Shown in pieces: positions 1 through 10,700 of a stretch of DNA of 64,000 nt. The position numbers were made by a program, and so were the translations under genes. The notes under the pieces were generated by a model that saw only the letters and a list, made by a program, of their open reading frames with translations, was not told where the DNA came from and did no database searches. Within the stretch, counting starts at the first letter, position 1; every line of letters starts with the position of its first letter. The stretch covers positions 1,107,691 through 1,171,690 of the forward strand of contig NZ_BLJO01000001.1 of assembly GCF_009932555.1 (NCBI RefSeq), written 5' to 3'. This DNA is from Steroidobacter agaridevorans. GTDB taxonomy: Bacteria; Pseudomonadota; Gammaproteobacteria; Steroidobacterales; Steroidobacteraceae.

Positions 1-1651
1 CCAGCTTGCGCTGCATGGCTTCGACGGCGCGCAGCACCTCTGGATCCTGGAAGCCGTTGTCCTTGCCCAGATCGACGTAGAGCGACACGCGCGCCGAGCC
101 CGCCATCTCTTCATCGAGCAACTTGATGCTGCGATAGAAATTTGACTCCTTCGGATATTGGTCATAGCTGGTGTAGTCGACTTTGACGTGGAACGCGCCG
201 TAGATGCAGACCGCAAGAACCACGGAGAACAAAGCGACGAACGTTCGCGGACGCTTCTCCACCACGGGCAGCACCTTGTCGAGGCGCTTCTGCAGCGCCA
301 GCGCAACGTTCGGCATGAGTCGCTGCATGACCGCGCTCGCCTTCTTCACCTTCGGCACCGGCGCCCACAGATCGAGCAGCACCGGCAGCAGGTAGAGCGT
401 CAGGAACAACGCCACGACCACGCCCGTCGCCGACATGATGGAGAAATGTTTGATCGGCACGAGATTGGTGAACAACAGCGACAACATGCCCGCCATCGCC
501 GTGATGGCCGTCAGCAAGCAGGCGACGCCGGCCTTCTCATAGGCCATGCGCACCGCGGCCTTGAAGTCGTGCCCTTCGTTACGGAAGAACAGATATCCAG
601 AAATGATGTGCACCACGTCCGCCATGCCCATGGTCAGGATCAGCAGAATGGTCAGCGTGACGAACGGGGTGGCGGCCAGGCCTGCGAGGCCGGCGATGCC
701 CAGTGTCCAGATCGTGCTCAGGATGACGATCAGGAACGACCAGACCACCGCCGACAGGGAACGAAACACCAGCAGCAGCGACACCAGCATGATCGTCAGC
801 GCCGCCAGATACAGCACGGCCACTTCCTTGCCCATTTCCAGCTGATGTTCGGACTCGATGGTGCTGCCGACCTTGTAGTACTCCAGGTGCTCGGCAAACT
901 GGGGCTTTTCGAGGATGACTTTGAGCGCAGCGTTCAACGCCAGGTAATCCGCGGTATCGGTCGGCTTGAATCGCGGCGGCCCTTTCTTTTCGGTGCTGGC
1001 GGCGGCAGCGATTTCCTGCGCCATGTCGATGCTCATGCCCGAGGCGGGCTTCTCGTCCGAGTCCAGCGGAATGGCGCCGAAATCCGTCTTTATGTAGATC
1101 GCCGCATACTGCATGTCCTTGGAAAAGAACTTCAGCGGGAAGTCGCGCTGTGATAGCGCCCGGCGCCGGATGTCTTCGAGCGCGGCGCGGTCGGTCGGCA
1201 CCGTGTTGCCCACCAGGCCGCTGGACAGGAGAATGTCGTCCTTGACGGTCAGGATGAAAGCATTGATCAGGCAGTCCACATCCACGATGTGATCGAGCGC
1301 CGACACCTCGCCTTCTTTCAGATGCTTGTGGTAGTTCAGCAGCTCTTCGCGTATGCCCTGCACGGCTTGCAGCGACTGGGCGGAGAATACATCGCCGTCC
1401 TTGGCCTTGTAGACGATGACGACGCCGTCCTCGCTGCCGAACTGCTCGTGAAATTCGTTGTAGGCGATGAATGAGGCGTCGTCCTGCTCGAACCAGCGCT
1501 CCAGCGTGAAGTCGAACTTCAGCTGCGTCAGTCCATAGCAAAAGACGGCCGTCGCGAGCGCAAAGAACGTCAGCACCAGCAGCTTGCGACGCTGCAGCCG
1601 CTCCGGCACATGAGTGATGTGCTCGGCAATCGCTTGCAATACTCTCTTCAT
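1..1651 (-). CDS. RND/MMPL-family exporter, N-terminal part (runs off left edge)
   Basis: Reading from the ATG at 1651, 550 codons are open to the window edge, so the C-terminus is missing. Visible topology fits the RND superfamily MMPL/HpnN type: a first membrane segment near residues 22-42, a large periplasmic loop to about 275, and a cluster of membrane segments at about 276-430. That cluster has a small-residue-rich sterol-sensing-like core with an MGMADVVHI stretch. A seventh segment lies near 470-490, then the second periplasmic loop begins. An AGGA ribosome site at 1657-1660 precedes the start. The gene lies 60 bp after the PKS-5 stop, with a small hairpin in the gap. Proteins of this family move hydrophobic molecules (hopanoids, sterols, lipids, polyketides) using the proton gradient. 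Export of the cluster product is an inference from position. Substrate is unknown. Confidence 0.88.
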   Translation of the reverse strand, partial: MKRVLQAIAEHITHVPERLQRRKLLVLTFFALATAVFCYGLTQLKFDFTLERWFEQDDASFIAYNEFHEQFGSEDGVVIVYKAKDGDVFSAQSLQAVQGIREELLNYHKHLKEGEVSALDHIVDVDCLINAFILTVKDDILLSSGLVGNTVPTDRAALEDIRRRALSQRDFPLKFFSKDMQYAAIYIKTDFGAIPLDSDEKPASGMSIDMAQEIAAAASTEKKGPPRFKPTDTADYLALNAALKVILEKPQFAEHLEYYKVGSTIESEHQLEMGKEVAVLYLAALTIMLVSLLLVFRSLSAVVWSFLIVILSTIWTLGIAGLAGLAATPFVTLTILLILTMGMADVVHIISGYLFFRNEGHDFKAAVRMAYEKAGVACLLTAITAMAGMLSLLFTNLVPIKHFSIMSATGVVVALFLTLYLLPVLLDLWAPVPKVKKASAVMQRLMPNVALALQKRLDKVLPVVEKRPRTFVALFSVVLAVCIYGAFHVKVDYTSYDQYPKESNFYRSIKLLDEEMAGSARVSLYVDLGKDNGFQDPEVLRAVEAMQRKL

Positions 1652-1673
1652 GGCGGTCCTACATTGAATGAGG

Positions 1674-1693
1674 GCCCGCAATGGCTTGCGGGC
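1674..1693 (-). repeat. Perfect 7-bp-stem hairpin between PKS-5 and exporter
   Basis: Arms 1674-1680 (GCCCGCA) and 1687-1693 (TGCGGGC) are exact reverse complements with a 6-nt loop. It lies just after the PKS-5 stop and before the exporter start. No T-run follows on the minus strand, so it is not a convincing intrinsic terminator. It could stabilise the upstream mRNA end or partly attenuate exporter transcription. Confidence 0.4.
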
Positions 1694-1711
1694 ACGGAAC
1701 GGAGCGAACGA

Positions 1712-4700
1712 TCAGACGCTCAGCGGAACGCTGGCGGGAGTGAACTTGAAAGAGCGAACGCTGAAGTTGCCGATCTTCACCAGCACCAGGCCGTGCTCGT
1801 TCGTGATCTGCAGATTGAACTTCCTGACTTCGGCATTGCCTTGCGATTCCGATCCCGCGGCCTCGACGTGCACGTAGCACGCTGGCGCCGTGGATCGCAG
1901 GATCTGCATTTCCTCGATAGCGAATGGCAGGTACGGGACCGAGGCTTCTACGCGACCGATCAAGCCGGACACTGTCTGTAGCGCGCCATCGACGATGCTC
2001 GGATGAAGTACGTACTCGTCCAGATCGGTCGCGAGTTCGTCCGGCAGACGCAGCCTCGACAATGCGAACGAGTCCCCGATGTACAGCTCCTGGACGGTGC
2101 GGAATGAAGGCCCGTAGCTCAGACCGGATTTCTCGACCTGGTCGTAGTAGCTCGCGCCGTCCATGCGCTTCGAACACTGCTTCTTGAGCGCTTCGATGGG
2201 CAGATGGGCGTCGATCATTGCCGGCTCGGCGGCGTCGGCCTCGAACTGGACGACGCCTTCCGCATGCACCACCTTTTCGTTGTTCTCATCGAACGACGTG
2301 ATGGTGTACTGCGCCTCGCCGTCGCCAGCCTGGAACGCGGTCTGAACCAGCTGCGACTCCGTCGAGAACACCAGCGGCTGGACCCACACCACATCCTTGA
2401 TGCCCGTCACTCGGGCTGAGGCGGCGATCGAACCCGCGGCTCGAGCGATCTCCAGATAGCCCGCACCGGGAAAGATCATTTCCTCGTTGACTTTGTGATC
2501 CCGCGCATAGAACTCGGTTGCGGACAGCAGCGAGCTGAAGCTCACCTCTTTCAACGTGGACGAGTTGTGCGAAACCAGCGGATGCAGGCCGGTCTCGTTG
2601 GCCGCAATGGCACGCGGCAGGTGTCGTGCGGACTGCGTGACCCAGTAACGCTCCTTCGCGAACGGATAAGTCGGCAAGGAGACGCGTCTCGGCAACTCGC
2701 TGAGATACAGCCGTTCCCAGTCGATCTCTTCACCGGCGGTCCACGCCTTTGCCAAGGATTCGAGATCCAGACCGGCGACCGTCGACGTCTTTCTATTTGC
2801 TCGACCTGGTGCCACTGTGCCTCGATATGCACCTGCCGATGCGTTATCTCTCAGCCCCTGCTTCAGCTCCGCCACATTCGCGACGATCAGCGCCAACCGT
2901 TCGGTCATCGCCTCCCGGCCCACCTGCAAGGTGAAGGACAGCGACGCCAGATCGATATCGGCGGTCGTGTCGAGGTGCTCGAGCAGCTGCTTCGCAGCCA
3001 CCGCCAGGCGATCCGGAGTCTTCGCGGACAGGACGACGAGATACGGGCCCGTGGCTTGCACTCGATCTGCGGCGACCCGCGCCGGATGCTCTTCGAGCAC
3101 CACGCAAGCGTTCACGCCCCCAGCGCCGAAGGAGTTGATGATTGCCCGTCGCGGATGATCGGTCGAAGCCGGCCACGGCGACAGCTCCCGCTGCAAGTAA
3201 CAAGGCGATGCTTCGAAATCGATATTCGGATTGATCTCGTCCGAATGAATGCTGGGCGCGAGCTGCCGATGCTTCATCTGCAGCAGGATCTTCGTGACGC
3301 CCGCGATTCCCGCCGCCGCCTCAGAGTGGCCCAGATTGGACTTCGCCGAGCCCACCGGACAGAACTGACGCTTGTCCGTGTGCTTTCGGAATGCCTGTGC
3401 CACGGCGGCGATCTCGAGGCTGTCGCCCAGCTGCGTCCCGGTTCCATGTCCCTCGATGTAACCGATCGACTCGGGATGGATGCGCGCCTTCTCCAGCGCA
3501 CGGCCGATCACACTGGCCTGTGAGTTCGGGTTCGGGGCGGAGTAGCCGTTGGAGCGACCGCTGTGATCGTAAGCACTGCCCGCAACGACTGCGTAAACGT
3601 GATCGCCATCTCTGAGCGCATCGCTCAGCGGCTTGAGCACCAGCGTGCCGACCGCTTCGCCGGGAACGAACCCGTCGTCGCCTGCGCCGTAGCTGCGGCA
3701 TCTGCCTTCGAGCGCGAGCATGCGCCGATCGCACAGTGAATGATATTTGGTGGGGTGAAGGTACAGATTCACTCCGCCGGCGATGGCGACCCGGCACTCG
3801 CGATTGCGCAGGCTTTCGCACGCGAGGTGGATCGCAACGAGAGAGGACGAGCACGCCGTGTCGATGGGCATGCTGGGCCCCTGAAAGTCGAAGAAATAGG
3901 AAACACGGTTCGCGATGGACCACGGCAGCGCGCTGGCCGAAGCAACGTTGCCCTTGCCCCACTCGTCCGCCGCCAGCAACTGATACGAATTGGTCGTGAC
4001 GCCGACGAACACGCCCACGTCCGCACTCTTCGCTTTCGGGAAGCGCTTCTTCAGGCTGTCCCGCGTGTACCCGGCATCTTCCAGCGCGGCCCACACCGAG
4101 CTCAGGAACAGTCGTTCCTGCGGATCGATGACTCTGGCCTCGGCCGGCGGAATGTTGAAGAACGGCGCGTCGAACTTGTCGACGTCGGCGAGAAACGCGC
4201 CGGACTTGCAGTAGATTTTTCCTTCAGCGGCCTTGGCCGGATCGCTGTCGTAGAGCGCCTCGGCGTCCCAGCGATCGGCCGGCACCGCGCCAACCAAATC
4301 CGAGCCATCGCGCAGATGTCGCCAGTAGTCCTCGAGGCCGTTGCAGCCGGGGTAGTAGCCGTGCACACCGATGATGGCGATCTGCTCGTTCGTGCTCGCT
4401 GCAGGCAGAGCCACTTGCGACGCCGTCTCGACCGTCGACAGCTCGGCCGGAAGCGCTGCAGGCTGAGCCGTTGGCGATACAGGCGCGACGGCCAATGGCT
4501 CGGCCGGAGCGCTGCTGGCCGCCGTCGAGCCAAGCAGCTTCGACAATGCACCTGCGGCCTCGCTGGCCAGATATTCGGCCAACTCCTCGACGTTCTCTCG
4601 CTCATAGAACAGCGTCTTCGGCAACTCGCCCAGATCGCGGGCAAGCGCAGCGTTCAACCTTCCCACCACCACCGAATCGATGCCGAACGCGTCGAAGCGC

Positions 4701-7700
4701 TCCAGCGGATCGACCTGCTCGGCGGACAGCTTGATCTCAGCACCAATGAGTCGCTGCAGGTACTCCCGCGCTTGCGGCAGGAGATCGGCGGTGTTGGTCG
4801 CATGCACGACCGGATTTGTTGGTTCGCGGACTGTCGCTTTCGTGAGCTGGGCGCCGATCTTGGCCGCATCTCCGTAGAGCGCCACGGCTCGCGGGAGTTC
4901 GGTGCGCAAGATATCGTCCCACAGCTGAAGACCATCCTCGGTCGTCAGCGGACTGAGCCCGGTCTGTGCCTCCGTGCGCTCCAGGTCACCTTGCGACAAG
5001 GTCATGCCGCCTTCCGCCCAGAATGGCCAATTGATCGACAGCGTCCGACCTGAGCGTTCGAGAATGCTCCGCAGCTCCTCTCTGTGCTCGGCAAACGCAT
5101 CCATGAAGTTGTTGCCGTACGCGTAGTCGCTCTGACCTGCATTGCCCCAGGTCGCTGCGACGGATGAGAACGTCACGAACAGATCGAGCGACTCTGCGCT
5201 GGTTGCCAGGTCGAGATTTACCGTGCCCAGCACCTTGGCGCTCAGCACCGTGTTCGTCTCTTCACGCGTCTTCTTGAGAATGAACGCGTCCCGATTCACT
5301 CCAGCGGCGTGAATGACGCCATGGACTGCGCCGAAGCGCTCCTTCGTTGACTGCACCGCGCGAGTAACGTCATCCAAGTTGGCAACATCGGCCTGCACAT
5401 ACGCGATGTCCGGCTGATGAGCTTGAAGACGGCGCAGCTTGTTCGCCTGTGCAGCGGTGAGCGGCGAGCGTCCGAGCAGAACGAGCCGTGCGCCGAAGCG
5501 CTTGGCAAGGTACTCACTGAATATGTAGCCGAGCCCGCCCAGCCCGCCCGCGACGATGTAGACACCGCGCTGCTTCAGCGGCAGCTCGTTCGAGAGAGCT
5601 TGGGTCGAATTGTGGGGAACGACCTCTTCGATGCGCCGAATATAGCGACGCGAACCGTCCTGATTCTGCTGATAGCTGATCGAGGTTGCAGACCAGTTCT
5701 GTTCTTGCAGTTCATCGAGCACGAGCCGTGCGGTTTCTACCGCATTGCTCGCGCCGGTCCGAATGTTCACGGCCTTGCCACGGTACCTGGGATTCTCCAG
5801 CGTCAGCGTCTTGAAGAACCCCGCCAGTGCGGCGTTCTGTGCGGACGGTATGCCCGACTCACCTGCGTGCACCGATACGATGCTCACCGGCGAGTGCTGT
5901 TTGTTTGCGAGTAGCGCTTTGCACAGATCGAAGATCGAATGGAAGCCGTTAACGCCCGCTGTGGTGAGGTTGTTTAGCACCTGCGCAGGTAGCTGGTTGC
6001 GAGAGCTCAGTGTCTCCGCGAGCTGAGAGAACTGCGCGCTGCGTTCTGAATCGAGCGTGAAGACATTCGCCCCTGTCTCTTTAAACGACGCGCCTGGCTG
6101 CAAGCGGACGAGCGCCAGCTTCGCGTCGACCGGAAGTTGTCCTTTCAGCGCTAGAAATAACTCGTCCGAGGTGTCCAGCAGCAAGGTGGGGCCGGAGAGT
6201 CGCTCAGCTCGCTCGGACTGCGACAACGCTTCAACTTTCCAGCGTGGCGCGTAGATCAAGCGCTGCTTCTCTGCGGCGAATGTCGGCCCGAACGCGGCCA
6301 TGCTGGCGGACGTCCTGGTGGCAGCGGCCACATTCGGCCAATAGCGATCCTTGGCAAATGGATACGTCGGCAGGCCGATGCGACGCGGCGCCTTGCTTCC
6401 TGCATAGAGCTTGCGCCAGTCGACGTCCAATCCCTTGACCCACAGATCCAGCAGGCTGCTGAACTTGCTGTTCTCCAGCCACCGGCCAATCGTGGCCTGC
6501 AAATCGGAATCGGCACTGAAGACCGCGAGCGCATCCCTGTCGCGGCCTGCTTGGCCGCGGTACAGCTGCTCCACGCTCCTCTCGCCCGACGTAAAGGCAC
6601 GCAGCTTTTCCACCAACTCGGCCACTGAGCCAGCCACAACACCCAAGCGTTCCTTGAATGTTTCTCTACCCACTTGCAGCGTATAGGCCACCGCGGCGAG
6701 ATCGACCTCTTCCGCGCGGAGCAGGAAATCCAAGAGATCCTTCGCCTTCTGCTCCAGCTGCGCCGCAGTCCGAGCAGACAGCAGAATCGCAACCTCTCTA
6801 GCGACCGGCGGTGCCTGAACGCTCTTCACCGGCGACACATACTCTTCCAAGACCAAGTGCGCATTGGTGCCGCTAAACCCGAACGAGCTCACACCGGCTC
6901 GCAACCGCGCACCCAGCGGCGCATTCCACGCCTGCTGCTCTCGACACACATAGAACGGCGAGCTCTGGAAATCGAACAACGTGTTCTCGGTCGTCAGATT
7001 CAAGCTGGGCGCCAGCGAACGGTGCCGCATCGACAACAGCACCTTCTGCACCCCCGCGACACCCGCAGCGCCAGACGTATGCCCGATGTTTGTTTTCACC
7101 GAGCCCAGCGCACAGAAATTCTTCTTCGCCGTCTTCTCGCCAAACACCGTCGCCAGCGCTTCCAGCTCGATGGGATCGCCCAGTTTCGTGCCGGTGCCAT
7201 GCGTCTCGACGTAGCTGATCGTCTCCGGATCGATCTGGTACCTCGCGTACAGATCGCGCTCAAGTTCGATCTGGCTGCTGACGCTCGGTGCGGTGATGCC
7301 GTTGGTCTTGCCATCCTGATTGATGGCCGAGCCGAGGATGACGCCGTGAATGAAATCGCCATCCGCTTCCGCATCTTCCAGACGCTTCAAAACGACGGCC
7401 CCAACGCCCTCGCCCGGCACGAACCCGTCCGCGGAGTCGTCGAACGTCTTGCATTGGCCGTCTTTCGACAACATTCCCAACTGACACATCGCCAGGTAAG
7501 AATCGGGCGTCAGATAGAGCGTGACACCGCCGGCCAGCGCCATATCGATCTCGCGATTCAACAGCGCCTGGCAAGCCAGATGGATGGACACGAGCGACGA
7601 CGAACACGCCGTGTCGATCGGAATCGCCGGCCCCTTCAGATTCAAGTGATATGCGATACGCGCGGCGCCGATGGCATAGCTCGTTCCGGTGGCGGCGGCG

Positions 7701-10700
7701 TTAATGGAGCTGTCCTGGGCGAGCAGCAACGAGTATTCGTTGCTCATGATGCCGAGATAGACCCCGCACTTCACATTGCTGAGCGAGGTATTCGAGTAGC
7801 CCGCGTCCTCGAACGCTCGATAGGCTTCCTGCATGAACAAGCGGTGCTGTGGATCCATGGCCTGCGCCTCGGCAGGCGAGATCTGGAAGAACAGCGGATC
7901 GAAGCAATCCACGTCGTCGAGCAGGCCGAGCCACTTGCAATACACCTTGCCCGGCCTGGTGGGATCGGCGTCGAAGTAGTCGCTCACGCGCCAGCGCGAG
8001 CTGGGAATTTCGACGATGGAGTTTTTCCCTCGAGCCAGGTTGTCCCAGTACCGATCGAGGTTGTCCGCTTGCGGATATCGGCCCGACATGCCGACGATGG
8101 CGATTTTTCCCGACGCCGGCGTGACCGTTTGCTTCGGGACGACAGGCTCGGGTGTTTGAACGACGACCTGCTCGCGACTCACGGTCGCTACAGACGTTGC
8201 GACCGATGTCGTGCGCTTCACGGCAATGCTGGCCGCCGGCACGGACGCTGACTTCTTTACCGCGGCAGGTTTCGCAGCCGGCTTGGAAACCGGTTTGGCG
8301 GCAGCTCCCTGCTGCGCCAATTCCTTCGCGACGAAGGACGCCAGCTCCTTGATGTTCGGATAGTCGTACACGCGAGTGGCGGCGAGCGACAGGCCATAGT
8401 GTTTGTTGATGACCTTCACCCACTCGACGCCGACGATGGAGTCCAGGCCCAGATCGACAAACGACTTCTCGCTGTCGATATCGGCCACGTCCATGTACAG
8501 CGCTTCGGCTAGCGTGGCGCTCAGTTTCCGCTGCAATTCGGTCAGGGACGGCAGCACAGCCGGGGTATCCACGGATGCCGCGTCGTCTGCAAACGCTGCG
8601 TCGTCAGCCGACACAGTCTCGATGACTTCGATCTCCTCGACGACCTCGCTCTCTTCGATGACCTCGACCTGCTCAACCGCACCGAGCTGCTCGGGCCGCC
8701 CCGTTTGATCGATCTGCTGGACCTGCTCAACCGTCGCAGCCTGCGCGCTCGCTTGGCCGGCATCGATGTCCTGCAACCCGATCAGCGCCACCGCCTTTGG
8801 TTTGCTCGCTGTCCCCGTAGCGCCGCCGGCCGGCGCGCTGTCCAACTGAATCGACTTCGGCTTCGTCACGGCAACCACTGGCGGAGCTGTTACGACTGCC
8901 GCCGCAGCAGACTGCAAGGCACTCTTCACAACCTGCCCCACCGTCTCGACCCAATATTTCTCCCTGGCGAACGGATACGTCGGCAAGCTCACTCGACGCG
9001 GCGGCGTGTCATAAAGCTTGCGCCAGTTCAGCTCCAAACCCTTCACCCACACGTCCAGCAACTTGGGCAGATTCCTGCGAGCCATCCACTTGTCGACGGT
9101 CTCCTGAAAATCGGGATCCTCGCTGAAGCCAGACAGCGTTTCCTTGTGGTCCTTGATCCTCGCCTCGCACATTCCTTCGATGTCGGCACCGACGATGTCC
9201 GCACTCGCGACATACGCTTCCAATTTCTCGGCCAGTTGCGCGACCGAGTCGACGATGAAACCAACGCGTATCTCCATCGCCTCTCTGCCGGCCTGCAGCG
9301 TGTACGCAATGCCGGGCAGATCAATCGTCCCTTCCGACTCGCGCGCACGAACGAAATCGAGCAAGTCACGGGCACGTTGCTTGAGCTGATCCGGCGTTCT
9401 CGCAGAGAGCGGAACGATCACCGGCCCACGCAGCAACGCCGCGCGAGCAGACGGCACATACTCTTCGACCACCACATGCGCATTCGATCCACCGGCGCCA
9501 AAGGAAGAAATTCCCGCGATCCGCGGAACCGGCTCGCCCTCGCACACCGGCGGCTCCCACGCTCGTAACGCTTGATTGACGACGAATGGCGTGCGATCGA
9601 AGTCGATGTGCGGATTCAGGCGTGCCGAATGCAAGGAAGGAACGAGCTGTCGATACTGCATTTGCAGCAGCACTTTCGTGACACCGGCGATACCGGCGGC
9701 GGACTCACAATGGCCGATGTTCGATTTCGCCGATCCGACCGCGCAGGCGGGGCGCGATTCGTTCTGCGACCTCTCGCGACTCAGCTCATCGAACGCCTTG
9801 CTCAACGCCGCGATTTCGATGGGATCGCCGAGTTTCGTACCCGTGCCATGAGCCTCAATGTATGAGACATGGCGCGGTTCGGTGTTCGAGGCCGTCAATG
9901 CCTGGCGAATCACGCTCGCCTGGGCTTGCGGATTCGGCACCGTATAGCCATTGGTCTTGCCGCCGTGATTCAAGGCGCTGCCGCGGATGATGCCGTAGAT
10001 GTGATCGCCATCTCGCTCCGCATCGGCCAGACGCTTCAGCACTACGGCGCCAACACCCTCGCCCGGAATATAACCATCGCCGCCCTCCCCGAAGCTCTGG
10101 CAATGGCCGTCGCTGGAGATGAACTGCCCAGCGCTGAGCATCAGATATTTGCTCGGATGAATGCTGACATTCACGCCGCCCGCAATCGCCAGGTCCGTGC
10201 GGCCTTGCTTCAAATCCTGGCAAGCAAGGTGGATGGCCGTCAGCGAGGACGAGCACATCGTATCCAACGACATGCTGGGCCCGTGAAAATTCATCACCGA
10301 GGAGACGCGATTGGCGATCCCGGCCAGACTGCCCGACAAGTTATATTCACCGTACATCACACCGACGTAGACGCCGACCTGGCCGGGCAGCCCGTGTGTG
10401 TGCGGCACTTGCATCGAGGCACGTGTATAGCCCGCGTCCTCGACAGCCATCCACGCATGCTGAAGGAACAAGCGCTCCTGCGGATCCATGAGCCGCGCTT
10501 CACGCGGCGAGATGCCAAAGAACAAGGGATCGAACTCGTCGACGCCTGCGATGAACCCGCCCCACTTGCTGTAGTGATAACCATGCTTGGTGCGATCCTC
10601 CGTGTAGTATTCGCGCCAGCTCCAGCGCTGCTCGGGCACTTCGGTAATGCAGTCCTTGCCGTCACGCAGGTTGCGCCAGTATGCGTCGACGTCGATGGAC

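Noticed and set aside
579-1541. Minus-strand 320-codon frame within the exporter region
   Set aside because: It is another frame of the RND/MMPL gene. The true frame starts at 1651, is open to the edge and shows clear membrane segments.
8500-9100. Possible AT or DH domain between KS1 and the ACP of PKS-5
   Set aside because: There is no GHSxG acyltransferase motif and no HxxxGxxxxP motif. The stretch is a low-complexity acidic and Ala/Pro-rich linker.
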